A stretch of DNA of 64,000 nt, taken from NCBI GenBank assembly GCA_000754445.1, contig JNSD01000002.1:143210-207209 (forward strand). The letters are read 5' to 3'. Below the pieces are notes generated by a model. The model searched no databases. It worked only from the letters and a program-made list of their open reading frames with translations, and was not told the DNA's origin. Source of the stretch: an actinobacterium acMicro-4 (GTDB taxonomy: Bacteria; Actinomycetota; Actinomycetes; Actinomycetales; Microbacteriaceae). The position numbers were made by a program, and so were the translations under genes. Position 1 is the first letter of the stretch. Every line of letters begins with the position of its first letter. Below, piece after piece: positions 1 through 9,399 of this stretch.

Positions 1-135
1 CGACGCTTGTCTCGTGAGCGCACCAGGGTCGGCCGGCCCATACACCTCACGCCAGTCGCCAATGCGAACCTCCACTGGCCGCCTGGCGGGGAGTTCGCGC
101 TCAGGGAAGCTCATAAAGCCCCGTGGATCAGCCAC
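1..135 (-). CDS. gltD: Glutamate synthase small subunit, N-terminal fragment
   Basis: This is the first 45 codons of the NADPH-dependent small subunit of glutamate synthase; the rest lies beyond the left edge. GltD passes electrons from NADPH through FAD and Fe-S centres to the large subunit GltB. The visible residues include the family-typical DPRGFM start and the RPVEVRIGDWREVYG segment that precedes the first cysteine cluster, which is not in the window. I chose the GTG at 135 because it overlaps the gltB stop as GTGGCTGA, the usual translational coupling of the two subunits. The identification is firm although only the N-terminus is visible. Confidence 0.9.
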   Translation of the reverse strand, partial: MADPRGFMSFPERELPARRPVEVRIGDWREVYGPADPGALTRQAS

Positions 136-3100
136 TGGTCACCTCCAGAATTCTGCTCCACACGATCTCGCCATTCGGGTCAAGGCCTTCCTGCTTGGCC
201 TGTTCTGTAGTCCGCAAGACGGCCTGGTAGTCGCGCGGGGTGACTTTGACAAAGTCCGCAACCGCAGCGAGGGCATCAGCGAGCATCCGGGTGGCAAGCG
301 GCGAGCCCGTCTCCAGGGCGTGCGCGCGCAACAAATCAATCAAAATCTCCTGATCGCCACTACCCAGTGGCCCGATTTCCAACTCGCCACTGGAGATTGC
401 TTCGCGGTTTACCCTCTCATTGCGCAGTCGGTGGATGTAGGCGGTTCCGCCCGACATTCCTGCGCCGAGATTTCTCCCTGTCTCTCCAAGGATGACTGCC
501 AAACCGCCCGTCATGTACTCGAGAGCGTGGTCGCCCACACCCTCAACGACAGCGGTCGCGCCGGAGTTTCGAACCATAAAACGCTCGCCGACAACACCGG
601 AAATAAACAGTGTTCCAGACGTCGCGCCGTAACCAATGACGTTTCCCGCAATGACATTGCGCTCTGGCGGATAGAGAGAGCCCTCGGGTGGGCGAATCAC
701 TATTGAGCCGCCAGAGAGTCCCTTGCCGACATAGTCATTGGCGTCTCCGGAGAGCCGGAGAGTAATCCCGCCTGGCACAAAAGCGCCTAGAGACTGTCCA
801 GCGGCACCCGTCAATGACACGTCGATGGTGCCAGCTGGCAAGCCGTGTTCTCCATAGGCCTTAGTAACCTCGTGACCGAGCATGGTGCCGACGGCCCGTT
901 CAGTGTTTCGAATCTGAAGATCGATGGCAACGTGCTCACCCCGGGATAGCGCGGGCTCGGCGAGTGAGATGAGCTGCTGATCGAAGTGCTGACCAATTTC
1001 GTGATCCTGCCCTTCTTTCCTCTGCAACAGGGCACCAGTGCTTGCGTGGTGTGTTGAAAGAATCGGGCTTAGATCAAGGCCATCGGCCTTCCAGTGATGA
1101 ATCGCGCGGTCGACGTCGAGAAGGTGAACTTGTCCGATTGCTTCCTCCAGACTCCGGAAGCCGAGCTCGGCGAGATACTCGCGAACCTCTTCTGCGAGGA
1201 ACTCAAAGAAGGTCTTCACAAACTCTGGAGTGCCCGTAAACCTCTCACGCAACACAGGGTTCTGTGTGGCAACGCCCACCGGACAGGTGTCCAGGTGGCA
1301 GACCCGCATCAAAATGCAACCACTGACCACCATCGGTGCGGTCGCAAAACCGTACTCTTCCGCGCCCAGCAAGGCTGCGATGATGACATCGCGACCAGTC
1401 TTCATTTGGCCATCGACCTGAACGGTCACGCGCCCTCGCAGACCGTTGGTGACGAGGGTCTGCTGAGCCTCCGCGAGTCCTATCTCCCAGGGTGTGCCGG
1501 CGTGCTTCAAAGAGTTGAGTGGACTCGCGCCTGTGCCGCCATCGTGGCCTGAAATCAGCACAACGTCAGCCTTAGCCTTGGCAACACCGGTCGCAACAGC
1601 GCCGATTCCCGACTGGCTGACAAGCTTCACGTGAACGCGAGCGGCCGGGTTTGACCGCTTAAGGTCGAAAATCAGCTGTTTCAGGTCTTCAATCGAGTAG
1701 ATGTCGTGGTGTGGTGGAGGTGAAATCAGGCCGACGCCAGGAGTGCCATGGCGCAGCGCCGCAATCCAAGGGTAGACCTTATTGGCGGGCAACTGGCCGC
1801 CCTCCCCTGGTTTCGCGCCCTGTGCCATCTTGATTTGGAGGTCCTCGGCCATGGTCAAGTAGAAACTGGTGACACCGAAGCGTCCCGAGGCAACCTGCTT
1901 GATCTTGCTGCGACGCAGGGGGTCACGCAGGCGCTCGGGTGACTCACCGCCTTCTCCCGTGTTGCTTCTCGCCCCCAGTTCATTCATCGCAATGGCCAGG
2001 GTCTCGTGCATTTCTGGGGAAATAGCGCCCATACTCATCGCACCGGTGGTGAACCGCTGGATAATCGCCTCAATGGGCTCAACATCGGAGAGCGGAATTG
2101 GTGTGCGGCTGGCTGTCCTGAGGGTGAAAAGGCCCCTGAGAGTCATCAGGCGCTCGGACTGGTCATCCACGGTCTTCGTATACTCCCGGAACACGTCAAA
2201 GCGCTTTGAACGAGTCGCGTGCTGGAGCTTGAACACTGTTTCAGGGTTAAACAGGTGTGGTGGGCCCTCGCGCCTCCACTGGTACTCACCGCCAACTCCG
2301 AGGCGACTGTGGGGGTTTCCCAGCGTTGTCACCGGATAGGCAGTGCGGTGGCGCTGCTCATTTTCGTTAGCGATGATCTCGAGTCCTACGCCACCGAGAA
2401 TGGTGGTGGTGCCAGTGAAGTACTTGGCCACGAAGTCTTCGCTCAGTCCCACGGCCTCAAAAGCTTGAGCTCCGGCATAGGAAGCAACGGTGGAGATCCC
2501 CATCTTGCTCATGATTTTCAGAACGCCCTTGCCCAGAGCCTTAATCACGTTGTGAACCGCAGTGTCGACGTCAACTCCGGTAATCACGCCCTGGTTGACC
2601 AGGTTCTCCACGCTCTCCATCGCCAGGTAGGGGTTCACAGCGGAGGCGCCAAACCCAATCATGAGAGCAACGTGGTGCACTTCGCGGACATCGCCGGTCT
2701 CCACCACGAGGCCGACCTGCATACGCTTCTCACCACGAATCAGATGGTGGTGCACTGCTGAGAGCATGAGCAGTGAAGGAATCGGTGCGAGATCCGCAGT
2801 GGAGTCGCGGTCGCTCAGCACGAGGAACTGGGCTCCCCCATCGACGGCTTCATCAGCCTGGTGACACAGCTCAGCCAAGCGCCGCTCCAGACCCACCACG
2901 CCGTCGTCGATGCGGTAGAGGCCACTCAGGCCCACCGTGGCCGGTGCACCAGAGGGAAGCTTGAGGTGCTCAATTTTTGCAAGCTCGTCGTTGTCGATTA
3001 CCGGGAACTCAAGTGAGACCTGGGCGGCGTGTTGCGGGGTTGAGGCCAGCAGGTTGCGCTCAGGTCCCAGACCACAGCTCATTGATGTCACTACTTCTTC

Positions 3101-4711
3101 GCGGATGGAGTCGAGCGGTGGATTAGTGACCTGGGCAAACTGCTGAGTGAAATAGTCGAAGATCAACCGCGGACGGTCCGAAATGGCGGCAATAGGTGTA
3201 TCGGAACCCATGGCGCCGAGGGGCTCGGCGCCCGCCTGACCCATCGGAGTCAGCAGGATGCGAACCTCTTCCTCCGTGTAACCAAAGGTCCTCTGCCTGC
3301 GCATCACCGAAGCCGGCGTGTGAGAGATGTGCTCGCGTTCAGGAAGCTTCTCGAGCTCGATTCTGTTGTCGGAAATCCACTGGGCCCAGGGTTCTTGGTG
3401 GGCGAGCTGCGCCTTGAGCTCTTGGTCCTCGATGAGACGGCCTTCGAGGGTATCGGCCAACAACATGGACCCTGGGCGGAGTCGCCCCTTGCGCACGACG
3501 GTCGAGGGGTCAATATCCAGCACACCGATTTCACTGGCGAGAATGATCAGGCCATCAGAGGTGATCACATAACGGCCGGGGCGAAGCCCGTTGCGGTCTA
3601 GCGTTGCACCGACTAGCGAGCCGTCAGTGAAGACGAGTGCCGCTGGACCATCCCAGGGCTCCATCAGCATCGAATGGTATTCGTAAAAGGCGCGCACGGA
3701 CTCATCCATGTCCACCTGGTTCTCCCAGGCTTCCGGGACCATCATCATGATTGCGTGGGGTAGAGAACGCCCCGCCAGGGTCAGGAGTTCAACGACTTCG
3801 TCAAGCGATGCCGAGTCGCTGCCACCCTCTGTCACGATCGGCAACAGCGGGGTCAGATCGCCAAGAACGTCCGAGGCCAGCTGGGATTGGCGCGCCCTCA
3901 TCCAGTTGCGGTTTGCGCGAACAGTATTGATTTCTCCGTTGTGAGCAATCATCCGGAAGGGTTGCGCCAACGGCCAGGAGGGGAAAGTGTTGGTGGAGTA
4001 GCGCGAGTGCACCAGAGCGAGCGTTGAGTGGAACCTCGGGTCACTCAAGTCCGGATAAAACGGTTCAAGCTGAAGGGTCGTGACCATGCCCTTGTAGACC
4101 AGCGTCCGACACGACAGCGAAGGAAAGTATGACCCCAGTTCCCGCTCTGCTCGTTTCCGCGCGCGAAACGTAAGTCGGTCCAGCTCAATTCCAGAGAGAT
4201 ACTGGCCTTTGGCAGTGGTCCGGTGGGAACGCACGAAGAGTTGCTCGAAGGCTGGCATGGCATCGCGGGCAACATCGCCGATGAGATCAGGTCGATGAGG
4301 GACCTCTCGCCACCCGAGGACGTGAAGGTCTTCTTCGGTCGCAATCCGCTCGATTGCCTCTTTCTCGCTGGCTCGCTGGGCAGAATCGATGGGCAAGAAC
4401 GAAATGCCGACGGCATAGGAACCCTTCGCGGGAAGCTCGAAGTCCACTACCTCGCGCAGGAAACCATCGGGAATCTGGGTGATGATGCCAGCACCATCCC
4501 CTGTGCCCGCATCGGAGCCAACGGCCCCCCGGTGCTCGAGGTTTCGCAGAGCGGCAAGAGCCTTCTCCACGATGTCGTGTCCAGGCGTTCCCCGAAGGGT
4601 TGCGACCATCGCCAAACCACAGGCGTCCTTGTCGAAGGCCGGGTCATAGAGCCCGCGCGCGTGCGGCGCTGTGCTCCAGCGCACAAAAGGGGAAACAGGA
4701 GACATAATCAC
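128..4711 (-). CDS. gltB: Glutamate synthase large subunit
   Basis: GltB makes two glutamates from glutamine and 2-oxoglutarate in the cytoplasm and is the nitrogen-assimilation partner of glutamine synthetase. At about 1527 residues it has the full family length. A short propeptide of about 30 residues precedes the class II amidotransferase nucleophile Cys31 in DKDACGLAMVA. The central and FMN-binding synthase domains follow, with the 3Fe-4S cysteines seen in CILMRVCHLDTCPVG, and the C-terminal GXGXG beta-helix domain carries GDANDYVGKGLSGG. The start could be Met1 or Met3 (4705). It follows lgt after 72 bases and is coupled to gltD. Its position at the end of the trp cluster ties glutamate supply to glutamine-consuming biosynthesis, but this link is an inference. 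Confidence 0.97.
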   Translation of the reverse strand: MIMSPVSPFVRWSTAPHARGLYDPAFDKDACGLAMVATLRGTPGHDIVEKALAALRNLEHRGAVGSDAGTGDGAGIITQIPDGFLREVVDFELPAKGSYAVGISFLPIDSAQRASEKEAIERIATEEDLHVLGWREVPHRPDLIGDVARDAMPAFEQLFVRSHRTTAKGQYLSGIELDRLTFRARKRAERELGSYFPSLSCRTLVYKGMVTTLQLEPFYPDLSDPRFHSTLALVHSRYSTNTFPSWPLAQPFRMIAHNGEINTVRANRNWMRARQSQLASDVLGDLTPLLPIVTEGGSDSASLDEVVELLTLAGRSLPHAIMMMVPEAWENQVDMDESVRAFYEYHSMLMEPWDGPAALVFTDGSLVGATLDRNGLRPGRYVITSDGLIILASEIGVLDIDPSTVVRKGRLRPGSMLLADTLEGRLIEDQELKAQLAHQEPWAQWISDNRIELEKLPEREHISHTPASVMRRQRTFGYTEEEVRILLTPMGQAGAEPLGAMGSDTPIAAISDRPRLIFDYFTQQFAQVTNPPLDSIREEVVTSMSCGLGPERNLLASTPQHAAQVSLEFPVIDNDELAKIEHLKLPSGAPATVGLSGLYRIDDGVVGLERRLAELCHQADEAVDGGAQFLVLSDRDSTADLAPIPSLLMLSAVHHHLIRGEKRMQVGLVVETGDVREVHHVALMIGFGASAVNPYLAMESVENLVNQGVITGVDVDTAVHNVIKALGKGVLKIMSKMGISTVASYAGAQAFEAVGLSEDFVAKYFTGTTTILGGVGLEIIANENEQRHRTAYPVTTLGNPHSRLGVGGEYQWRREGPPHLFNPETVFKLQHATRSKRFDVFREYTKTVDDQSERLMTLRGLFTLRTASRTPIPLSDVEPIEAIIQRFTTGAMSMGAISPEMHETLAIAMNELGARSNTGEGGESPERLRDPLRRSKIKQVASGRFGVTSFYLTMAEDLQIKMAQGAKPGEGGQLPANKVYPWIAALRHGTPGVGLISPPPHHDIYSIEDLKQLIFDLKRSNPAARVHVKLVSQSGIGAVATGVAKAKADVVLISGHDGGTGASPLNSLKHAGTPWEIGLAEAQQTLVTNGLRGRVTVQVDGQMKTGRDVIIAALLGAEEYGFATAPMVVSGCILMRVCHLDTCPVGVATQNPVLRERFTGTPEFVKTFFEFLAEEVREYLAELGFRSLEEAIGQVHLLDVDRAIHHWKADGLDLSPILSTHHASTGALLQRKEGQDHEIGQHFDQQLISLAEPALSRGEHVAIDLQIRNTERAVGTMLGHEVTKAYGEHGLPAGTIDVSLTGAAGQSLGAFVPGGITLRLSGDANDYVGKGLSGGSIVIRPPEGSLYPPERNVIAGNVIGYGATSGTLFISGVVGERFMVRNSGATAVVEGVGDHALEYMTGGLAVILGETGRNLGAGMSGGTAYIHRLRNERVNREAISSGELEIGPLGSGDQEILIDLLRAHALETGSPLATRMLADALAAVADFVKVTPRDYQAVLRTTEQAKQEGLDPNGEIVWSRILEVTSG

Positions 4712-4730
4712 CGTCCTCGACGTGGTCTAA

Positions 4731-4745
4731 CGTTGCGGGACAACG
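4731..4745. repeat. Short perfect inverted repeat in the gltB leader
   Basis: The 72-base spacer between lgt and gltB contains CGTTG-CGGGA-CAACG, a perfect 5-base stem with a 5-base loop, about 20-34 bases upstream of the gltB start. It could be a small operator for nitrogen control or a chance hairpin. No good match to the known actinobacterial GlnR or AmtR boxes was seen. Confidence 0.3.
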
Positions 4746-4783
4746 GTGGCCCGGGAGGGGAAAGAAGAAACTCAACCCTGTAA

Positions 4784-5788
4784 CTACACCGGCCGCTTAG
4801 TTGCTTGTGGCTTTGTGCGGGCTTGTGTTTCTGTCTCGTTGTTCTCTGGTTCTCCATCAACAACGAAGTACATGTCCTCAGAGTCTACATCAGACTCGCC
4901 CTGCCATTCCTTGCCGGGTCTGTAGATTCCGGGTTCCTTCCCAGGGTGACGATTTGCCTGCACGATGAGGATGATGAGCCCCAGAAGGATTGCAAAAACA
5001 GCGCCCCAGACATTGGCTCGCACGCCGAAAATCAGCTCCGCGGGGTCAAGTCGCAGTGTCTCCAAGAACGCCCGGCCGGCTCCGTACCACATGAGGTACA
5101 CGCCAAAAAGTTGACCCCATTGGAGGGCAAACTTACGCCCCAGCGCAATCAACACGAACGCTCCGGCGATGTTCCAGGCCATTTCATACAAGAAGGTGGG
5201 GTGAAAGAGCGTGTCCGCTGGTAGGCCCACAGGAATAGCGGGATTCGGGCGATCGATGGCGAGTCCCCACGGGAGGCTCGTCGGGGCTCCGAAGAGCTCC
5301 TGGTTGAAATAGTTTCCCATGCGACCAATACCCTGCGCGAGCAAGAGGCCAGGCGCCAGGCCATCGACGAAGGAGGAGAAGCGGATTCCCGCTAGCCGCG
5401 CGCCGATCCAGGCGCCCACGGCACCCAGAGAAATGGCACCAAAGATTGCGAGTCCGCCCTCCCACACGTAGAAAATGCGCAGGAGATCGGCTCCGGGGTA
5501 GAAGTAATCGGCCGGGTGGGTGACAACGTGATAGAGGCGGCCTCCTAGGATGCCAAAAGGCACCGCCCACAGGGCAATATCGAGCACGACCCAGGGTTCT
5601 CCGCCGCGTTCGACGAGGCGACGGTTGGTGAGCCAGACCGCGGCAGCGATGCCCAGAAGAATACACACCGCGTAGGCATTGATGACCAAGTTAAGGCCAA
5701 ACCAGTCGAGGCCAAGATCTCTGAGCCACTGGCCAAGGTTAAATGACCGCCACTCGCTGGGAGGACTAGGGATACCCGAGGTGTTCAT
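4784..5788 (-). CDS. lgt: Prolipoprotein diacylglyceryl transferase
   Basis: Lgt moves a diacylglyceryl group from phosphatidylglycerol to the lipobox cysteine of prelipoproteins, the first step of bacterial lipoprotein maturation. The 334-residue protein has about seven hydrophobic membrane segments and the family signature GRMGNYFNQELFG near residue 160, including the conserved Arg, Asn and Glu. The C-terminal 60 residues are hydrophilic, acidic and low in complexity (from about GKEPGIYRPGKEW onward), as in many actinobacterial Lgt proteins. It lies 29 bases downstream of trpA and upstream of gltB, the standard actinobacterial trp-lgt-gltBD order. Confidence 0.97.
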   Translation of the reverse strand: MNTSGIPSPPSEWRSFNLGQWLRDLGLDWFGLNLVINAYAVCILLGIAAAVWLTNRRLVERGGEPWVVLDIALWAVPFGILGGRLYHVVTHPADYFYPGADLLRIFYVWEGGLAIFGAISLGAVGAWIGARLAGIRFSSFVDGLAPGLLLAQGIGRMGNYFNQELFGAPTSLPWGLAIDRPNPAIPVGLPADTLFHPTFLYEMAWNIAGAFVLIALGRKFALQWGQLFGVYLMWYGAGRAFLETLRLDPAELIFGVRANVWGAVFAILLGLIILIVQANRHPGKEPGIYRPGKEWQGESDVDSEDMYFVVDGEPENNETETQARTKPQATKRPV

Positions 5789-5817
5789 ACGTGCCTTTCC
5801 TAATAGACCCCAGGCTA

Positions 5818-6609
5818 CTAGGCCCTGGCTGTGCCGGTGGAAAGCTCGGCGGCAAGTTTCGCGACCGCGGGAACCCCACCGCTGGAGAGGGCCTTCACCA
5901 GCGCAGACCCAACGATGGCACCATCGGCAAAGCTGATAACGTCACGGACCTGTTCGGGAGTTGACACCCCGAGCCCGACGCAGACACTGGTTGCATTGAC
6001 CGCGCGTAGGCGCTCCACGAGTCCCCGCGCAGCGCTATCGACGTCTTGTCTAGCGCCGGTGATGCCCATCGTCGATACGGCATACACGAATCCCCGTGAC
6101 ATCTCTGTGGCCCTGGCAAGCCGCTCTTGTGTGGACGAGGGAGCAGCGAGAAAAACCCGCTCCAGGTAAGGGTCATCTGATGCCTGAAGCCACTCGGCGG
6201 CCTCATCGGGAATCAGATCAGGCGTGATGAGCCCGGCCCCGCCCGCCTCATCGAGGTCTTTGGCGAAGCGCTCGACCCCGTACTGCACAACCGGATTCCA
6301 ATACGTCATCACCAGCACGGGCTTCTGGGTTCTCCTGGTAATTTCTGCCACGGCGGGAAACAGCTGGGAGAGCTTGAACCCTCCTGCCAACGCCGCTTGC
6401 GTTGCCTCTGCGATAACGGGGCCATCCATCACGGGGTCAGAGTAGGGAACACCCAGCTCCAAGATGTCGGCGCCAGCATCTAAGACAGCAACCGATGCGT
6501 CAATGCTCTCCGCGAGCGTGGGAAAGCCAACGGGCAGATACGCGACTAGCGCTCCGGAGCCCTCCGCTCGGCGCGCTGCAATGGTGTCTGCGACAGAAAC
6601 GCGGGCCAC
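5818..6609 (-). CDS. trpA: Tryptophan synthase alpha subunit
   Basis: TrpA splits indole-3-glycerol phosphate to indole and glyceraldehyde 3-phosphate and passes indole through a tunnel to TrpB. The 263-residue TIM barrel shows both catalytic acids in ILELGVPYSDPVMDGP (the Glu of LELG and the Asp of SDP), and phosphate-binding glycines in GLGVS and DGAIVGSAL. Its start codon shares one base with the trpB stop, so translation is probably coupled. It is the last trp gene before lgt. Confidence 0.98.
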   Translation of the reverse strand: MARVSVADTIAARRAEGSGALVAYLPVGFPTLAESIDASVAVLDAGADILELGVPYSDPVMDGPVIAEATQAALAGGFKLSQLFPAVAEITRRTQKPVLVMTYWNPVVQYGVERFAKDLDEAGGAGLITPDLIPDEAAEWLQASDDPYLERVFLAAPSSTQERLARATEMSRGFVYAVSTMGITGARQDVDSAARGLVERLRAVNATSVCVGLGVSTPEQVRDVISFADGAIVGSALVKALSSGGVPAVAKLAAELSTGTARA

Positions 6610-7817
6610 TACTGTCCAGGCCCGAGGAGATTGAAGTAACGACCAGCAGTTTCCATATCCTTGTCCCCACGGCCACTCAGGGACACCAGAATCGTCGCAC
6701 CGGGCCCAAGCTCCCGCCCGAGCGCCTGTGTTCCGGCAAGAGCATGAGCGGTCTCGATTGCAGGAATAATTCCTTCGGTCTGGCTCAGCAACCGCAGCGC
6801 CTGCATGGCCTCGTCATCGGTAATGGGGACATACTCAGCGCGGTGAATGCTCGATAACCAGGCGTGCTCGGGGCCAATCCCCGGGTAGTCAAGACCGGCA
6901 GAGATGGAGTGGGACTCCACGGTTTGACCGTCCTCGTCCTGCAACACGAGTGACCGTGCACCGTGGAGCATCCCGGGCTTACCCATGGAGATGGTTGCTG
7001 CGTGGTGAGGAGTGTCAATGCCATCCCCAGCGGCTTCATAACCGACGAGGCGAACCTCGGCGTCGTCGAGGAACGCATGGAAGATTCCCATGGCGTTACT
7101 CCCACCACCAACACACGCCGTGACCGCTGTGGGAAGCGCACCCGTGATCTCCAGCATCTGCGCTCTTGCTTCGTGGCCAATGACGGAATGGAAATCGCGC
7201 ACGATCAGTGGGAATGGGTGCGGGCCAGCGACTGTACCCAGCAGATAGTGGGTGGTGTCGACGCTTGCGACCCAGTCGCGCATGGCGTCGTTGATGGCAT
7301 CTTTAAGGGTCCTGGAACCTGTCTTGACGGCGATGACCTCAGCACCGAGCAGTCTCATGCGCGCAACGTTCAGGGCCTGGCGTTCCGTGTCGACCTCGCC
7401 CATGTACACAACGCAGCTCATGCCCATCAGCGCGGCGGCTGTCGCCGTGGCGACACCGTGCTGTCCGGCACCCGTCTCTGCGATGAGACGCGTTTTGCCA
7501 AGCCTCCGGGCAAGCAGGGCTTGACCGAGTACGTTGTTGATTTTATGGCTGCCGGTGTGGTTGAGATCCTCGCGCTTCAAGAAGATGCGAGCCCCGCCAC
7601 AGTGCTCGGCATAACGCGTAGCCTCGGTGATGATGGACGGCCGCCCGGTGTAGGTGCGGTGAAGTTCAGCAAGTTCGTGAGCGAACGCAAGATCCGCTTT
7701 CGCCGCCGTATAAGCAGCTTCCAGCTCGTCAAGAGCGTGGATCAGTGACTCTGGGACAAAACGGCCCCCGAATTCTCCGTAGTAGGGACCAGAGACACTG
7801 CGAAGAGAGGTGGTCAT
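6609..7817 (-). CDS. trpB: Tryptophan synthase beta subunit
   Basis: TrpB condenses indole with serine to tryptophan using pyridoxal phosphate. The 402-residue protein has the PLP lysine in [15 protein letters not shown], the phosphate-binding GGGSNAMG loop and the QLEYVGPEFGGRF-type N-terminus seen here as [14 protein letters not shown]. The gene overlaps trpC by four bases and trpA by one. Length and motifs are those of the standard TrpB1 form that works with TrpA. PLP for it could come from pdxST further along the window. Confidence 0.98.
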   Translation of the reverse strand: MTTSLRSVSGPYYGEFGGRFVPESLIHALDELEAAYTAAKADLAFAHELAELHRTYTGRPSIITEATRYAEHCGGARIFLKREDLNHTGSHKINNVLGQALLARRLGKTRLIAETGAGQHGVATATAAALMGMSCVVYMGEVDTERQALNVARMRLLGAEVIAVKTGSRTLKDAINDAMRDWVASVDTTHYLLGTVAGPHPFPLIVRDFHSVIGHEARAQMLEITGALPTAVTACVGGGSNAMGIFHAFLDDAEVRLVGYEAAGDGIDTPHHAATISMGKPGMLHGARSLVLQDEDGQTVESHSISAGLDYPGIGPEHAWLSSIHRAEYVPITDDEAMQALRLLSQTEGIIPAIETAHALAGTQALGRELGPGATILVSLSGRGDKDMETAGRYFNLLGPGQ

Positions 7818-8587
7818 GCGTTCACAAACTCCCTGACTCGTTCTGCGGGGTCGACTCCTGTCACCAGGGCCTCTCCGATGAGCACCGCGTGTGCTCCCTG
7901 CTCACGGTAGCGCGCCACATCCTGAGAATCTGCCACAGCGGATTCTGCCACTCGAACGACTCCCCCAGGGATCAGCGATACGAGTCGCCCGAAAAGCTCG
8001 ATGTCGAGCTCGAAAGTAGTCAAATCTCTCGCATTCACACCGATAATTTCGGCACCGCAGTCAATCGCCCGCAGAACCTCATCCCGGGAGTGGGTCTCAA
8101 CCAGCGCCGACATACCCCACTCTTGTGCCACACGCAGTAGATGCCGGATGGAAGAGTCATCGAGGCCCGCCATGATGAGCAGAACCCAGTCGGCACCGCT
8201 GGCGCGAGCCTCAATGATTTGGTAGGGCGTAGAAATGAAGTCTTTGCGCAAGACGGGAATATCTACCGCTCCGGAGACCGCCTGCAAATCCTCCAGTGAC
8301 CCACCAAATTTGCGCCCCTCGGTGAGTACGCTTATCGCGCTGGCTCCGCCGTCTTGGTAGGCGGTGGCAAGCCCGACGGGTTCTGGAATATCAGCGAGTG
8401 CTCCCTTCGAGGGACTCCTGCGCTTGATTTCGGCAATGATGTGGACGCCCTCCCGTGCCGCTAGCGCAGCTAGCGCGTCGCGCGGGGGGCTGGCTTGCGC
8501 TGCCAGCTCCTCAAGGGTTTCCCTTGGCACCAGGAGCTCCCGGGCTGCTTGGTCCTCTGTGGCTCCCCGGTAGAGCTCAGCCAGCAC
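7814..8587 (-). CDS. trpC: Indole-3-glycerol phosphate synthase
   Basis: TrpC closes the indole ring from carboxyphenylaminodeoxyribulose phosphate. Motifs include [13 protein letters not shown], the catalytic lysine in VLRKDFI and GVNARDL. A longer reading frame extends upstream to 8734, but those residues overlap the small membrane gene and match nothing in the family. The GTG at 8587 gives VLAELYRG, the usual actinobacterial start, and lies one base after the stop of the upstream gene, giving 257 residues. It overlaps trpB by four bases. The separate PRA isomerase step in actinobacteria is done by PriA/HisA, which is not in the window. Confidence 0.95.
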   Translation of the reverse strand: MLAELYRGATEDQAARELLVPRETLEELAAQASPPRDALAALAAREGVHIIAEIKRRSPSKGALADIPEPVGLATAYQDGGASAISVLTEGRKFGGSLEDLQAVSGAVDIPVLRKDFISTPYQIIEARASGADWVLLIMAGLDDSSIRHLLRVAQEWGMSALVETHSRDEVLRAIDCGAEIIGVNARDLTTFELDIELFGRLVSLIPGGVVRVAESAVADSQDVARYREQGAHAVLIGEALVTGVDPAERVREFVNA

Positions 8588-8588
8588 G

Positions 8589-8816
8589 CTAGTGGCCCTT
8601 GGGCTGATACTTCGGGCCGTTGACACCCCACCCGAGTGCTGCCAGGGCGAACCCAGCGCCCCATCCAACGACTGTGAGCACGGCCATCGCGATGACAATC
8701 CACCACAGAGCAAGGTAGAACGCGACAGTGCCAATGGACAGTGCGATCACCATGATGATGACAGCGGTCCACGCCGCGGGTGAATGTCCGTGGCCAGGAT
8801 CGGAAGCGGGGTTCAT
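8589..8816 (-). CDS. Small DUF6704-like membrane protein of the trp operon
   Basis: This 75-residue protein has a histidine-containing N-terminus (DPGHGHSPAAW) followed by two hydrophobic segments at about residues 14-34 and 38-60 and a short polar tail. It resembles the small HGxxPAAWTAV proteins found just before trpC in many actinobacteria; the function is unknown. I chose the ATG at 8816 because AAGGAG sits four bases upstream of it; an in-frame extension to 8897 would overlap the previous gene and lacks this site. The stop is one base before the trpC start, so it is surely part of the trp transcript. Confidence 0.8.
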   Translation of the reverse strand: MNPASDPGHGHSPAAWTAVIIMVIALSIGTVAFYLALWWIVIAMAVLTVVGWGAGFALAALGWGVNGPKYQPKGH

Positions 8817-8847
8817 GACTCTCCTTGGGATGCGAAGGGTCCCCAGT

Positions 8848-9399
8848 CTATCGGGTGGTCGGGTCGGAACCCTCTGAGAGATCATCCCACGTGGCAACCG
8901 AATCCTTGGGGTCGACCATCTCAGCAGAGCGCTGAAAACGATCCGTTGTGGCCGCTCTATCTGGCATCACCGCACCGAGGGCTCCCGAGAGTATGGACGC
9001 AGTAATGCCGAGGACCCCCACCCAAAGGAATGCCGTTGCCTGCGCTCCCACAACTGCGTCCAGTGCGCTGGCGCCGGTGACCCCGGTGAGTGAACCGATC
9101 TCAGACAAGACGGCGACCTCGGGGCGACCACTGAGAGCGTAAACAGCGTAAGCAGCTCCCCCGCATGAGATTCCCTGAAGGATGGAGACAAGCCGGCGCC
9201 ACGGCCCGCGCAACACGAAAGTAAGCCCGAGGGCTGCAGCCCCAACGGCAAACAGCGAGGACGCCAGGGGACTCGCCGTCACCCCCGAGACAGGGATAAT
9301 TGCGCCGCTCTCTAGGGACACGTTCCACCAGGGGGCTCCCAGAGTCACCAGGAGCGCACAGAACCCCACGAGAGTAACACCAGCATGCAGACGCCTCAT
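8848..9399 (-). CDS. Trp biosynthesis-associated membrane protein (TIGR02234-like)
   Basis: A 183-residue protein with four hydrophobic stretches (about residues 5-25, 40-65, 70-90 and 125-150) and a polar C-terminus. It matches the Trp-operon membrane protein family that sits between trpE and trpC in actinobacteria, with the typical GAPWW near residue 22 and a conserved V(S/T)G turn after it. The molecular role is not known. The start overlaps the trpE stop as ATGA, which indicates translational coupling. No enzyme motif is visible. Confidence 0.85.
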   Translation of the reverse strand: MRRLHAGVTLVGFCALLVTLGAPWWNVSLESGAIIPVSGVTASPLASSLFAVGAAALGLTFVLRGPWRRLVSILQGISCGGAAYAVYALSGRPEVAVLSEIGSLTGVTGASALDAVVGAQATAFLWVGVLGITASILSGALGAVMPDRAATTDRFQRSAEMVDPKDSVATWDDLSEGSDPTTR

